A stretch of 64,000 nucleotides of DNA from Liolophura sinensis (taxonomy: Eukaryota > Mollusca > Polyplacophora > Chitonida > Chitonidae), in contig NW_027018179.1 in the NCBI RefSeq assembly GCF_032854445.1, positions 1 to 64,000 of the forward strand. The letters run 5' to 3'. Below the pieces are notes generated by a model that saw nothing but the letters and a program-made list of their open reading frames with translations, was not told the DNA's origin and did no database searches. The translations under genes were made by a program, and so were the position numbers. Numbering within the stretch: the first letter of the stretch is position 1; the number at the start of each line of letters is the position of its first letter. This document shows, piece by piece, positions 38,988-53,250 of the stretch.

Positions 38988-39536
38988 AAAAGTATTGGTC
39001 GGAGAGCAACGCGGTTTGCACCATTCGATTTTTCGTCACAAAATACGTCGGATTAGCCTCTTACCAGCAGCACTGGAACAGTTTTTCCACTTTTGCATTT
39101 TTACCTGGTCTTTTTGTTAATTGAAATCGGCTACACTGTACTCTGTACAATCGCGACTGGTCATTACTATATTCAACTTTTGACTATAAGTTATGTGCCC
39201 TTCGGTAGCCCAGAAGACCTGAAATCTTTGGGCTAAGCCCATTTAACTCACCCAGCAATTGCCTTACTTCTAAGTGCAAGACAATCTCAATGTCTTTATC
39301 TACGTGTAGAAAAACCACATCATTTGTACGTGAAAAACACAAGGTACTTGATACAGTCTGCTGTAAAAAGTACAACTGAACACTAACCCACTTCAGTAAG
39401 GTGCCAAAAGATGCGGAATTGAGCCAGGCATCGGCAGCTGTTGAAAAATTGCAAATTTCCCTGGTTTCCATGGAGTAAGAGCCGTTGCTACGCACGTGAT
39501 TTTGACATAAATGATCATTCAATTGTCGCTACAGCC
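38988..39536 (+). repeat. Type gamma satellite unit (exemplar)
   Basis: Gamma shares CACTTCAGTAAGG and GCGGAATTGAG with beta but has AAATTTCCC, GCTACGCAC, GTGATTTTGAC and a final CAATTGTCGCT. The unit after a gamma usually begins GCGGATTGC rather than GCGGTTTGC. Haplotypes therefore span the phase chosen here. Gamma units start, for example, at 5498, 21967, 29104, 33498, 37341, 42830, 46671, 48871, 51604, 53251, 54346, 57573, 59243 and 61481. Confidence 0.88.
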
Positions 39537-40976
39537 AAAAGTATTGGTCGGAGAGCAACGCGGATTGCACCATTCGATTTCTCGTCACAAAATACGTCGG
39601 ATTAGGCTCTTACTAGTAGCACTGGAACAGTTTTTCCACTTTTGCATTTTTGCCTGGTCTTTTTGTTAATTGAAATCGGCTACACTGTACTCTGTACAAT
39701 CGCGACTGGTCATTACTATATTCAACTTTTGACTATAAGTTATGTGCCCTTCGGTAGCCCAGAAGACCTGAAATCTTTGGGCCAAGCCCATTTAACTCAC
39801 CCAGCAATTGTTTTACTTCTAAGTCCAAGACAATCTCAATGTCTTTATCTACGTGTAGAAAAACCAGACCATTTGTACATAAAAAACACAAGGTACTTGA
39901 TACAGTCTGCTGTAAAAAGTACAACTAAACACTGACCCACATTTTTAAGGTGCCAAAAGATGCAGAATTGGGCCAGGGATCGGCAGCTGTTAAAAAATTG
40001 CAAATATCCCTGGTTTCCATGGAGTAAGAGCCGTTGCTGGGCACGTGATTATGACATAAATGATCATTCAATTGTCACTACAGCCAAAAGTATTGGTCGG
40101 AGAGCAACGCGGTTTGCACCATTCGATTTCTCGTCACAAAATACGTCGGATTAGCCTCTTACCAGCAGCACTGGAACAGTTTTTCCACTTTTGCATTTTT
40201 ACCTGGTCTTTTTGTTAATTGAAATCGGCTACACTGTACTCTGTACAATCGCGACTGGTCATTACTATATTCAACTTTTGACTATAAGTTATGTGCCCTT
40301 CGGTAGCCCAGAAGACCTGAAATCTTTGGGCTAAGCCCATTTAACTTACCCAGCAATTGCCTTACTTCTAAGTGCAAGACAATCTCAATGTCTTTATCTA
40401 CGTGTAGAAAAACCAGACCATTTGTACATTAAAAACACAAGGTACTTGATACAGTCTGCTGTAAAAAGTACAACTAAACACTGACCCACATTTATAAGGT
40501 GCCAAAAGATGTGGAATTGGGCCAGGCATCGGCAGCTGTTAAAAAATTGCAAATATCCCTGGTTTCCATGGAGTAAGAGCCGTTGCTGGGCACGTGATTA
40601 TGACATCAATGATCATTGATCTGTCGCTACAGCCAAAAGTATTGGTCGGAGAGCAACGCGGTTTGCACCATTCGATTTCTCGTCACAAAATACGTCGGAT
40701 TAGGCTCTTACTAGTAGCACTGGAACAGTTTTTCCACTTTTGCATTTTTGCCTTGTCTTTTTCTTAATTGAAATCGGCTACACTGTACTCTGTACAATCG
40801 CGACTGGTCATTACTATATTCAACTTTTGACTATAAGTTATGTGCCCTTCGGTAGCCCAGAAGACCTGAAATCTTTGGGCCAAGCCCATTTAACTCACCC
40901 AGCAATTGTTTTACTTCTAAGTCCAAGACAATCTCAATGTCTTTATCTACGTGTAGAAAAACCAGACCATTTGTAC
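39537..40976 (+). repeat. Segmental duplicate of 34047-35486
   Basis: The sequence here matches 34047-35486 at an offset of exactly 5490 bp (10 units). Shared private variants are GGGATCGG, TTAACTTACCC (34854 and 40344 regions), GTACATTAAAAAC, GCCTTGTC and AATTGTTTTAC. The match ends within the third unit. There the earlier copy continues with TACGTGAAAACC and this copy continues with TACATAAAAAAC, which brackets an exchange point. Confidence 0.85.
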
Positions 40977-43900
40977 ATAAAAAACACAAGGTACTTGATA
41001 CAGTCTGCTGTAAAAAGTACAACTGAACACTGACCCACATTTTTAAGGTGCCAAAAGATGCAGAATTGGGCCAGGGATCGGCAGCTATTAAAAAATTGCA
41101 AATATCCCTGGTTTCCATGGAGTAAGAGCCGTTGCTGGGCACGTGATTATGACATAAATGATCATTCAATTGTCACTACAGCCAAAAGTATTGGTCGGAG
41201 AGCAACGCGGTTTGCACCATTCGATTTCTCGTCACAAAATACGTCGGATTAGCCTCTTACCAGCAGCACTGGAACAGTTTTTCCACTTTTGCATTTTTAC
41301 CTGGTCTTTTGTTAATTGAAATCGGCTACACTGTACTCTGTACAATCGCGACTGGTCATTACTATATTCAACTTTTGACTATAAGTTATGTGCCCTTCGG
41401 TAGCCCAGAAGACCTGAAATCTTTGGGCTAAGCCCATTTAACTCACCCAGCAATTGCCTTACTTCTAAGTGCAAGACAATCTCAATGTCTTTATCTACGT
41501 GTAGAAAAACCAGACCATTTGTACATTAAAAACACAAGGTACTTGATACAGTCTGCTGTAAAAAGTACAACTAAACACTGACCCACATTTATAAGGTGCC
41601 AAAAGATGTGGAATTGGGCCAGGCATCGGCAGCTGTTAAAAAATTGCAAATATCCCTGGTTTCCATGGAGTAAGAGCCGTTGCTGGGCACGTAATTATGA
41701 CATCAATGATCATTGATCTGTCGCTACAGCCAAAAGTATTGGTCGGAGAGCAACGCGGTTTGCACCATTCGATTTCTCGTCACAAAATACGTCGGATTAG
41801 CCTCTTACTAGTAGCACTGGAACAGTTTTTCCACTTTTGCATTTTTGCCTGGTCTTTTTGTTAATTGAAATCGGCTACACTGTACTCTGTACAATTGCGA
41901 CTGGTCATTACTATATTCAACTTTTGACTATAAGTTATGTGCCCTTCGGTAGCCCAGAAGACGTCAAATCTTTGGGCCAAGCCCATTTAACTCACCCAGC
42001 AATTGCCTTACTTCTAAGTGCAAGACAATCTCAATGTCTTTATCTACGTGTAGAAAAACCACACCATTTGTACGTGAAAACCACAAGGTACTTGATACAG
42101 TCTGCTGTAAAAAGTACAACTGAACACTGACCCACTTCAGTAAGGTGCCAAAAGATGCGGAATTGAGCCAGGCATCGGCAGCTGTTGAAAAATTGCAAAT
42201 ATCCCTGGTTTCCATGGAGTAAGAGCCGTTGCTGGGCACTTGATTATGACATAAATGATCATTCAATTGTCACTACAGCCAAAAGTATTGGTCGGAGAGC
42301 AACGCGGTTTGCACCATTCGATTTCTCGTCACAAAATACGTCGGATTAGCCTCTTACCAGCAGCACTGGAACAGTTTTTCCACTTTGCATTTTTACCTGG
42401 TCTTTTTGTTAATTGAAATCGGCTACACTGTACTCTGTACAATCGCGACTGGTCATTACTATATTCAACTTTTGACTATAAGTTATGTGCCCTTCGGTAG
42501 CCCAGAAGACGTCAAATTTTTCGGCCAAGCCCATTTAACTCACCCAGCAATTGTCTTACTTCTAAGTCCAAGACAATCTCAATGTCTTTATCTACGTGTA
42601 GAAAAACCAGACCATTTGTACATAAAAAACACAAGGTACTTAATACAGTCTGCTGTAAAAAGTACAACTAAACACTGACCCACATTTATCAGGTGCCAAA
42701 AGATGTGGAATTGGGCCAGGCATCGGCAGCTGTTAAAAAATTGCAAATATCCCTGGTTTCCATGGAGTAAGAGCCGTTTGCTGGGCACGTGATTATGACA
42801 TAAATGATCATTGATCTGTCGCTACAGCCAAAAGTATTGGTCGGAGAGCAACGCGGTTTGCACCATTCGATTTCTCGTCACAAAATACGTCGGATTAGGC
42901 TCTTACTAGTAGCACTGGAACAGTTTTTCCACTTTTGCATTTTTGCTTCGTCTTTTTGTTAATTGAAATCGGCTAAACTGTACTCTGTACAATCGCGACT
43001 GGTCATTACTATATTCAACTTTGACTATAAGTTATGTGCCCTTCGGTAGCCCAGAAGACCTGAAATCTTTGGGCTAAGCCCATTTAACTCACCCAGCAAT
43101 TGTCTTACTTCTAAGTGCAAGACAATCTCAATGTCTTTATCTACGTGTAGAAAAACCACACCATTTGTACATAAAAAACACAAGGTACTTGATACAGTCT
43201 GCTGTAAAAAGTACAACTGAACACTAACCCACTTCAGTAAGGTGCCAAAAGATGCGGAATTGAGCCAGGCATCGGCAGCTGTTGAAAAATTGCAAATTTC
43301 CCTGGTTTCCATGGAGTAAGAGCCGTTGCTACGCACGTGATTTGGACATAAATGATCATTCAATTGTCGCTACAGCCAAAAGTATTGGTCGGAGAGCAAC
43401 GCGGATTGCACCATTCGATTTTTCGTCACAAATACGTCGGATTAGGCTCTTACTAGTAGCACTGGAACAGTTTTTCCACTTTTGCATTTTTTGCCTGGTC
43501 TTTTTGTTAATTGAAATCGGCTTACACTGTACTCTGTACAATCGCGACTGGTCATTACTATATTCAACTTTTGACTATAAGTTATGTGCCCTTCGGTAGC
43601 CCAGAAGACCTGAAATCTTTTGGGCCAAGCCATTTAACTCACCCAGCAATTGTCTTACTTCTAAGTCCAAGACAATCTCAATGTCTTTATCTACGTGTAG
43701 AAAAACCAGACATTTGTACATAAAAAACACAAGGTACTTGATACAGTCTGCTGTAAAAAGTACAACTAAACACTGACCCACATTTTTAAGGTGCCAAAAG
43801 ATGCAGAATTGGGCCAGGGATCGGCAGCTGTTAAAAAATTGCAAATATCCCTGGTTTCCATGGAGTAAGAGCCGTTGCTACGCACGTGATTATGACATAA

Positions 43901-46670
43901 ATGATCATTCAATTGTCACTACAGCCAAAAGTATTGGTCGGAGAGCAACGCGGTTTGCACCATTCGATTTCTCGTCACAAAATACGTCGGATTAGCCTCT
44001 TACCAGCAGCACTGGAACAGTTTTTCCACTTTTGCATTTTTACCTGGTCTTTTTGTTAATTGAAATCGGCTACACTGTACTCTGTACAATCGCGACTGGT
44101 CATTACTATATTCAACTTTTGACTATAAGTTATGTGCCCTTCGGTAGCCCAGAAGACCTGAAATCTTTGGGCTAAGCCCATTTAACTCACCCAGCAATTG
44201 CCTTACTTCTAAGTGCAAGACAATCTCAATGTCTTTATCTACGTGTAGAAAAACCAGACCATTTGTACATTAAAAACACAAGGTACTTGATACAGTCTGC
44301 TGTAAAAAGTACAACTAAACACTGATCCACATTTATAAGGTGCCAAAAGATGTGGAATTGGGCCAGGCATCGGCAGCTGTTAAAAAATTGCAAATATCCC
44401 TGGTTTCCATGGAGTAAGAGCCGTTGCTGGGCACGTGATTATGACATCAATGATCATTGATCTGTCGCTACAGCCAAAAGTATTGGTGGGAGAGCAACGC
44501 GGTTTGCACCATTCGATTTCTCGTCACAAAATACGTCGGATTAGCCTCTTACTAGTAGCACTGGAACAGTTTTTCCACTTTTGCATTTTTGCCTTGTCTT
44601 TTTGTTAATTGAAATCGGCTACACTGTACTCTGTACAATCGCGACTGGTCATTACTATATTCAACTTTTGACTATAAGTTATGTGCCCTTCGGTAGCTCA
44701 GAAGACGTCAAATCTTTGGGCCAAGCCCATTTAACTCACCCAGCAATTGCCTTTCTTCTAAGTGCAAGACAATCTCAATGTCTTTATCTACGTGTAGAAA
44801 AACCACACCATTTGTACGTGAAAACCACAAGGTACTTGATACAGTCTGCTGTAAAAAGTACAACTGAACACTGACCCACTTCAGTAAGGTGCCAAAAGAT
44901 GCGGAATTGAGCCAGGCATCGGCAGCTGTTGAAAAATTGCAAATTTCCCTGGTTTCCATGGAGTAAGAGCCGTTGCTGGGCACGTGATTATGACATAAAT
45001 GATCATTCAATTGTCGCTACAGCCAAAAGTATTGGTCGGAGAGCAACGCGGTTTGCACCATTTGATTTCTCGTCACAAAATACGTCGGATTAGCCTCTTA
45101 CCAGCAGCACTGGAACAGTTTTTCCACTTTTGCATTTTTACCTGGTCTTTTTGTTAATTGAAATCGGCTACACTGTACTCTGTACAATCGCGACTGGTCA
45201 TTACTATATTCAACTTTTGACTATAAGTTATGTGCCCTTCGGTAGCCCAGAAGACCTGAAATCTTTGGGCTAAGCCCATTTAACTCACCCAGCAATTGCC
45301 TTACTTCTAAGTGCAAGACAATCTCAATGTCTTTATCTACGTGTAGAAAAACCAGACCATTTGTACATAAAAAACACAGGGTACTTGATACAGTCTGCTG
45401 TAAAAAGTACAACTAAACACTGACCCACATTTATAAGGTGCCAAAAGATGTGGAATTGGGCCAGGCATCGGCAGCTGTTAAAAAATTGCAAATATCCCTG
45501 GTTTCCATGGAGTAAGAGCCGTTGCTGGGCACGTGATTATGACATCAATGATCATTGATCTGTCGCTACAGCCAAAAGTATTGGTCGGAGAGCAACGCGG
45601 TTTGCACCATTCGATTTCTCGTCACAAAATACGTCGGATTAGCCTCTTACTAGTAGCACTGAACAGTTTTTCCACTTTTGCATTTTTGCCTGGTCTTTTT
45701 GTTAATTGAAATCGGCTACACTGTACTCTGTACAATCGCGACTGGTCATTACTATATTCAACTTTTGACTATAAGTTATGTGCCCTTCGGTAGCTCAGAA
45801 GACGTCAAATCTTTGGGCCAAGCCCATTTTAACTCACCCAGCAATTGCCTTACTTCTAAGTCCAAGACAATCTCAATGTCTTTATCTACGTGTAGAAAAA
45901 CCAGACCATTTGTACGTGAAAACCACAAGGTACTTGATACAGTCTGCTGTAAAAAGTACAACTGAACACTGACCCACTTCAGTAAGGTTGCCCAAAGGAT
46001 GCGGAATTGAGCCAGGCATCGGCAGCTGTTGAAAAATTGCAAATATCCCTGGTTTCCATGGAGTAAGAGCCGTTGCTGGGCACGTGATTATGACATAAAT
46101 GATCATTCAATTGTCACTACAGCCAAAGTATTGGTCGGAGAGCAACGCGGTTTGCACCATTCGATTTCTCGTCACAAAATACGTCGGATTAGCCTCTTAC
46201 CAGCAGCACTGGAACAGTTTTTTCCACTTTTGCATTTTACCTGGTCTTTTTGTTAATTGAAATCGGCTACACTGTACTCTGTACAATCGCGACTGGTCAT
46301 TACTATATTCAACTTTTGACTATAAGTTATGTGCCCTTCGGTAGCCCAGAAGACGTCAAATCTTTCGGCCAAGCCATTTAACTCACCCAGCAATTGTCTT
46401 ACTTCTAAGTCCAAGACAATCTCAATGTCTTTATCTACGTGTAGAAAAACCAGACCATTTGTACATAAAAAACACAAGGTACTTGATACAGTCTGCTGTA
46501 AAAGTACAACTAAACACTGACCCACATTTATCAGGTGCCAAAAGATGTGGAATTGGGCCAGGCATCGGCAGCTGTTAAAAAATTGCAAATATCCCTGGTT
46601 TCCATGGAGTAAGAGCCGTTGCTGGGCACGTGATTATGACATCAATGATCATTGATCTGTCGCTACAGCC
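40977..46670 (+). repeat. Mixed satellite units, largely alpha-beta pairs
   Basis: Units start at 41184, 41732, 42281, 42830, 43378, 43927, 44476, 45025, 45574 and 46125, after the end of the unit at 40635. Types are alpha, beta, alpha, gamma, delta, alpha, beta, alpha, beta, alpha. Two neighbouring units lose the otherwise conserved CACGTG: CACGTAATT near 41689 and CACTTGATT near 42238. Homopolymer-length scatter begins again at about 43.3 kb. Confidence 0.8.
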
Positions 46671-46910
46671 AAAAGTATTGGTCGGAGAGCAACGCGGTTT
46701 GCACCATTCGATTTCTCGTCACAAAATACGTCGGATTAGGCTCTTACTAGTAGCACTGGAACAGTTTTTCCACTTTTGCATTTTTGCTTCGTCTTTTTGT
46801 TAATTGAAATCGGCTAAACTGTACTCTGTACAATCGCGACTGGTCATTACTATATTCAACTTTTGACTATAAGTTATGTGCCCTTCGGTAGCCCAGAAGA
46901 CCTGAAATCT

Positions 46911-46945
46911 TTGGGCTAAGCCCATTTAGCCCATTTAACTCACCA
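46911..46945 (+). repeat. Nine-base tandem duplication within a unit
   Basis: GCCCATTTA occurs twice in a row at 46920-46928 and 46929-46937, where all other units have it once. The next word has lost one C (CACCAGC instead of CACCCAGC). The unit (46671-47227) is 557 bp as a result. It may be a replication-slippage event or a consensus error. Confidence 0.85.
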
Positions 46946-47227
46946 GCAATTGTCTTACTTCTAAGTGCAAGACAATCTCAATGTCTTTATCTACGTGTAG
47001 AAAAACCACACCATTTGTACATAAAAAACACAAGGTACTTGATACAGTCTGCTGTAAAAAGTACAACTGAACACTAACCCACTTCAGTAAGGTGCCAAAA
47101 GATGCGGAATTGAGCCAGGCATCGGCAGCTGTTGAAAAATTGCAAATTTCCCTGGTTTCCATGGAGTAAGAGCCGTTGCTACGCACGTGATTTTGACATA
47201 AATGATCATTCAATTGTCGCTACAGCC

Positions 47228-49963
47228 AAAAGTATTGGTCGGAGAGCAACGCGGATTGCACCATTCGATTTCTCGTCACAAAATACCGTCGGATTAGGCT
47301 CTTACTAGTAGCACTGGAACAGTTTTCCACTTTTGCATTTTTGCCTGGTCTTTTTGTTAATTGAAATCGGCTACACTGTACTCTGTACAATCGCGACTGG
47401 TCATTACTATATTCAACTTTTGACTATAAGTTATGTGCCCTTCGGTAGCCCAGAAGACCCTGAAATCTTTGGGCCAAGCCCATTTAACTCACCCAGCAAT
47501 TGTCTTACTTCTAAGTCCAAGACAATCTCAATGTCTTTATCTACGTGTAGAAAAAACCACACCATTTGTACATAAAAAAACACAAGGTACTTGATACAGT
47601 CTGCTGTAAAAAGTACAACTAAACACTGACCCACATTTTTAAGGTGCCAAAAGATGCAGAATTGGGCAAGGGATCGGCAGCTGTTAAAAAATTGCAAATA
47701 TCCCTGGTTTCCATGGAGTAAGAGCCGTTGCTACGCACGTGATTATGACATAAATGATCATTCAATTGTCACTACAGCCAAAAGTATTGGTCGGAGAGCA
47801 ACGCGGTTTGCACCATTCGATTTCTCGTCACAAAATACGTCGGATTAGCCTCTTACCAGCAGCACTGGAACAGTTTTTCCACTTTTGCATTTTTACCTGG
47901 TCTTTTTGTTAATTGAAATCGGCTACACTGTACTCTGTACAATCGCGACTGGTCATTACTATATTCAACTTTTGACTATAAGTTATGTGCCCTTCGGTAG
48001 CCAGAAGACCTGAAATCTTTGGGCTAAGCCCATTTAACTCACCCAGCAATTGCCTTACTTCTAAGTGCAAGACAATCTCAATGTCTTTATCTACATGTAG
48101 AAAAACCAGACCATTTGTACATTAAAAACACAAGGTACTTGATACAGTCCTGCTGTAAAAAGTACAACTAAACACTGACCCACATTTATAAGGTGCCAAA
48201 AGATGTGGAATTGGGCCAGGCATCGGCAGCTGTTAAAAAATTGCAAATATCCCTGGTTTCCATGGAGTAAGAGCCGTTGCTGGGCACGTGATTATGACAT
48301 CAATGATCATTGATCTGTCGCTACAGCCAAAAGTATTGGTCGGAGAGCACCGCGGTTTGCACCATTCGATTTCTCGTCACAAAATACGTCGGATTAGCCT
48401 CTTACTACTGGAACAGTTTTTCCACTTTGCATTTTTGCTTCGTCTTTTTGTTAATTGAAATCGGCTAAACTGTACTCTGTACAATCGCGACTGGTCATTA
48501 CTATATTCAACTTTTGACTATAAGTTATGTGTCCTTCGGTAGCTCAGAAGACGTCAAATCTTTGGGCCAAGCCCATTTAACTCACCCAGCAATTGCCTTA
48601 CTTCTAAGTGCAAGACAATCTCAATGTCTTTATCTACGTGTAGAAAAACCACACCATTTGTACGTGAAAACCACAAGGTACTTGATACAGTCTGCTGTAA
48701 AAAGTACAACTGAACACTGACCCACTTCAGTAAGGTGCCAAAAGATGCGGAATTGAGCCAGGCATCGGCAGCTGTTGAAAAATTGCAAATATCCCTGGTT
48801 TCCATGGAGTAAGAGCCGTTGCTGGGCACGTGATTATGACATAAATGATCATTCAATTGTCACTACAGCCAAAAGTATTGGTCGTAGAGCAACGCGGTTT
48901 GCACCATTCGATTTCTCGTCACAAAATACGTCGGATTAGCCTCTTACCAGCAGCACTGGAACAGTTTTTCCACTTTTGCATTTTTACCTGTCTTTTTGTT
49001 AATTGAAATCGGCTACACTGTACTCTGTACAATCGCGACTGGTCATTACTATATTCAACTTTTGACTTTAAGTTATGTGCCCTTCGGTAGCCCAGAAGAC
49101 CTGAAATCTTTGGGTAAGCCCATTTAACTCACCCAGCAATTGCCTTACTCTAAGTGCAAGACAATCTCAATGTCTTTATCTACGTGTAGAAAAACCACAC
49201 CATTTGTACGTGAAAAACACAAGGTACTTGATACAGTCTGCTGTAAAAAGTACAACTGAACACTAACCCACTTCAGTAAGGTGCCAAAAGATGCGGAATT
49301 GAGCCAGGCATCGGCAGCTGTTGAAAAATTGCAAATTTCCCTGGTTTCCATGGAGTAAGAGCCGTTGCTACGCACGTGATTTGACATAAATGATCATTCA
49401 ATTGTCGCTACAGCCAAAAGTATTGGTCGGAGAGCAACGCGGATTGCACCATTCGATTTCTCGTCACAAAATACGTCGGATTAGCCTCTTACTAGTAGCA
49501 CTGGAACAGTTTTTCCACTTTTGCATTTTTGCCTGGTCTTTTGTTAATTGAAATCGGCTACACTGTACTCTGTACAATCGCGACTGGTCATTACTATATT
49601 CAACTTTTGACTATAAGTTATGTGCCCTTCGGTAGCCCAGAAGACCTGAAATCTTTGGGCCAAGCCCATTTAACTTACCCAGCAATTGTCTTACTTCTAA
49701 GTCCAAGACAATCTCAATGTCTTTATCTACGTGTAGAAAAACCAGACCATTTGTACATAAAAAACACAAGGTACTTGATACAGTCTGCTGTAAAAAGTAC
49801 AACTAAACACTGACCCACATTTTTAAGGTGCCAAAAGATGCAGAATTGGGCAAGGGATCGGCAGCTGTTAAAAAATTGCAAATATCCCTGGTTTCCATGG
49901 AGTAAGAGCCGTTGCTACGCACGTGATTATGACATAAATGATCATTCAATTGTCACTACAGCC
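47228..49963 (+). repeat. Five-unit segment, copy 1 of a recent tandem duplication
   Basis: Units at 47228, 47780 and 48329 match those at 49964, 50515 and 51062 at an offset of about 2734 bp (five units). Shared private variants are GGGCAAGGGATCGG (47666 and 50400 regions), CTACATGTAG (48091 and 50827) and a six-base loss giving CTTACTACTGG (48411 and 51134 regions). The duplication joint explains the unusual delta-delta adjacency at 49416/49964. Confidence 0.85.
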
Positions 49964-52153
49964 AAAAGTATTGGTCGGAGAGCAACGCGGTTTGCACCAT
50001 TCGATTTCTCGTCACAAAATACGTCGGATTAGCCTCTTACCAGCAGCACTGGAACAGTTTTTCCACTTTTGCATTTTTACCTGGTCTTTTTTGTTAATTG
50101 AAATCGGCTACACTGTACTCTGTACAATCGCGACTGGTCATTACTATATTCAACTTTTGACTATAAGTTATGTGCCCTTCGGTAGCCCAGAAGACCTGAA
50201 ATCTTTGGGCTAAGCCATTTAACTCACCCAGCAATTGCCTTACTTCTAAGTGCAAGACAATCTCAATGTCTTTATCTACGTGTAGAAAAAACCAGACCAT
50301 TTGTACATTAAAAACACAAGGTACTTGATACAGTCTGCTGTAAAAAAGTACAACTAAACACTGACCCACATTTTTAAGGTGCCAAAAGATGCAGAATTGG
50401 GCAAGGGATCGGCAGCTGTTAAAAAATTGCAAATATCCCTGGTTTCCATGGAGTAAGAGCCGTTGCTACGCACGTGATTATGACATAAATGATCATTCAA
50501 TTGTCACTACAGCCAAAAGTATTGGTCGGAGAGCAACGCGGTTTGCACCATTCGATTTCTCGTCACAAAATACGTCGGATTAGCCTCTTACCAGCAGCAC
50601 TGGAACAGTTTTTCCACTTTTGCATTTTTACCTGGTCTTTTTGTTAATTGAATCGGCTACACTGTACTCTGTACAATCGCGACTGGTCATTACTATATTC
50701 AACTTTTGACTATAAGTTATGTGCCCTTCGGTAGCCCAGAAGACCTGAAATCTTTGGGCTAAGCCCATTTAACTCACCCAGCAATTGCCTTACTTCTAAG
50801 TGCAAGACAATCTCAATGTCTTTATCTACATGTAGAAAAACCAGACCATTTGTACATTAAAAACACAAGGTACTTGATACAGTCTGCTGTAAAAAGTACA
50901 ACTAAACACTGACCCACATTTATAAGGTGCCAAAAGATGTGGAATTGGGCCAGGCATCGGCAGCTGTTAAAAAATTGCAAATATCCCTGGTTTCCATGGA
51001 GTAAGAGCCGTTGCTGGGCACGTGATTATGACATCAATGATCATTGATCTGTCGCTACAGCAAAAGTATTGGTCGGAGAGCAACGCGGTTTGCACCATTC
51101 GATTTCTCGTCACAAAATACGTCGGATTAGCCTCTTACTACTGGAACAGTTTTTCCACTTTTGCATTTTTGCTTCGTCTTTTTGTTAATTGAAATCGCTA
51201 AACTGTACTCTGTACAATCGCGACTGGTCATTACTATATTCAACTTTTGACTATAAGTTATGTGCCCTTCGCTAGCTCAGAAGACGTCAAATCTTTGGGC
51301 CAAGCCCATTTAACTCACCCAGCAATTGCCTTACTTCTAAGTGCAAGACAATCTCAATGTCTTTATCTATGTGTAGAAAAACCACACCATTTGTACGTGA
51401 AAACCACAAGGTACTTGATACAGTCTGCTGTAAAAAGTACAACTGAACACTGACCCACTTCAGTAAGGTGCCAAAAGATGCGGAATTGAGCCAGGCATCG
51501 GCAGCTGTTGAAAAATTGCAAATATCCCTGGTTTCCATGGAGTAAGAGCCGTTGCTGGGCACGTGATTATGACATAAATGATCATTCAATTGTCACTACA
51601 GCCAAAAGTATTGGTCGGAGAGCAACGCGGTTTGCCACCATTCGATTTCTCGTCACAAAATACGTCGGATTAGCCTCTTACCAGCAGCACTGGAACAGTT
51701 TTTCCACTTTTGCATTTTTACCTGGTCTTTTTGTTAATTGAAATCGGCTACACTGTACTCTGTACAATCGCGACTGGTCATTACTATATTCAACTTTTGA
51801 CTATAAGTTATGTGCCCTTCGGTAGCCCAGAAGACCTGAAATCTTTGGGCTCAGCCCATTTAACTCACCCAGCAATTGCCTTACTTCTAAGTGCAAGACA
51901 ATCTCAATGTCTTTATCTACGTGTAGAAAAACCACACCATTTGTACGTGAAAAACACAAGGTACTTGATACAGTCTGCTGTAAAAAGTACAACTGAACAC
52001 TAACCCACTTCAGTAAGGTGCCAAAAGATGCGGAATTGAGCCAGGCATCGGCAGCTGTTGAAAAATTGCAAATTTCCCTGGTTTCCATGGAGTAAGAGCC
52101 GTTGCTACGCACGTGATTTTGACATAAATGATCATTCAATTGTCGCTACAGCC
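49964..52153 (+). repeat. Copy 2 of the five-unit duplication (four units retained)
   Basis: Delta, alpha, beta and gamma units start at 49964, 50515, 51062 and 51604 and carry the private variants listed for 47228-49963. The following unit at 52154 is alpha instead of the delta predicted from copy 1, so the duplicate is cut short or was converted. Confidence 0.8.
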
Positions 52154-53250
52154 AAAAGTATTGGTCGGAGAGCAACGCGGATTGCACCATTCGATTTCTC
52201 GTCACAAAATACGTCGGATTAGGCTCTTACTAGTAGCACTGGAACAGTTTTTCCACTTTTGCATTTTTGCCTGGTCTTTTTGTTAATTGAAATCGGCTAC
52301 ACTGTACTCTGTACAATCGCGACTGGTCATTACTATATTCAACTTTTGACTATAAGTTATGTGCCCTTCGGTAGCCCAGAAGACGTCAAATCTTTCTGCC
52401 AAGCCCATTTAACTCACCCAGCAATTGTCTTACTTCTAAGTCCAAGACAATCTCAATGTCTTTATCTACGTGTAGAAAAACCAGACCATTTGTACATAAA
52501 AAACACAAGGTACTTGATACAGTCTGCTGTAAAAAGTACAACTAAACACTGACCCACATTTATAAGGTGCCAAAGATGCGGAATTGGGCCAGGCATCGGC
52601 AGCTGTTAAAAAATTGCAAATATCCCTGGTTTCCATGGAGTAAGAGCCGTTGCTGGGCACGTGATTATGACATCAATGATCATTGATCTGTCGCTACAGC
52701 CAAAAGTATTGGTCGGAGAGCAACGCGGTTTGCACCATTCGATTTCTCGTCACAAAATACGTCGGATTAGGCTCTTACTAGTAGCACTGGAACAGTTTTT
52801 CCACTTTTGCATTTTTGCCTGGTCTTTTTGTTAATTGAAATCGGCTACACTGTACTCTGTACAATCGCGACTGGTCATTACTATATTCAACTTTTGACTA
52901 TAAGTTATGTGCCCTTCGGTAGCTCAGAAGACGTCAAATCTTTGGGCCAAGCCCATTTAACTCACCCAGCAATTGCCTTACTTCTAAGTGCAAGACAATC
53001 TCAATGTCTTTATCTACGTGTAGAAAAACCACACCATTTGTACGTGAAAGCCACAAGGTACTTGATACAGTCTGCTGTAAAAAGTACAACTGAACACTGA
53101 CCCACTTCAGTAAGGTGCCAAAAGATGCGGAATTGAGCCAGGCATCGGCAGCTGTTGAAAAATTGCAAATATCCCTGGTTTCCATGGAGTAAGAGCCGTT
53201 GCTGGGCACGTGATTATGACATAAATGATCATTCAATTGTCACTACAGCC

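Larger units (their letters stand above)
37890..39536 (+). repeat. Satellite units delta, beta, gamma
   Basis: Three exact 549-bp units start at 37890, 38439 and 38988. The beta unit has GCTTCGTC with GGCTAAACTG in its front and a private CGGTGGCTC near 38654. The alpha unit expected between delta and beta in the tetramer pattern further right is absent, so this is an early, incomplete form of that order. Confidence 0.8.
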
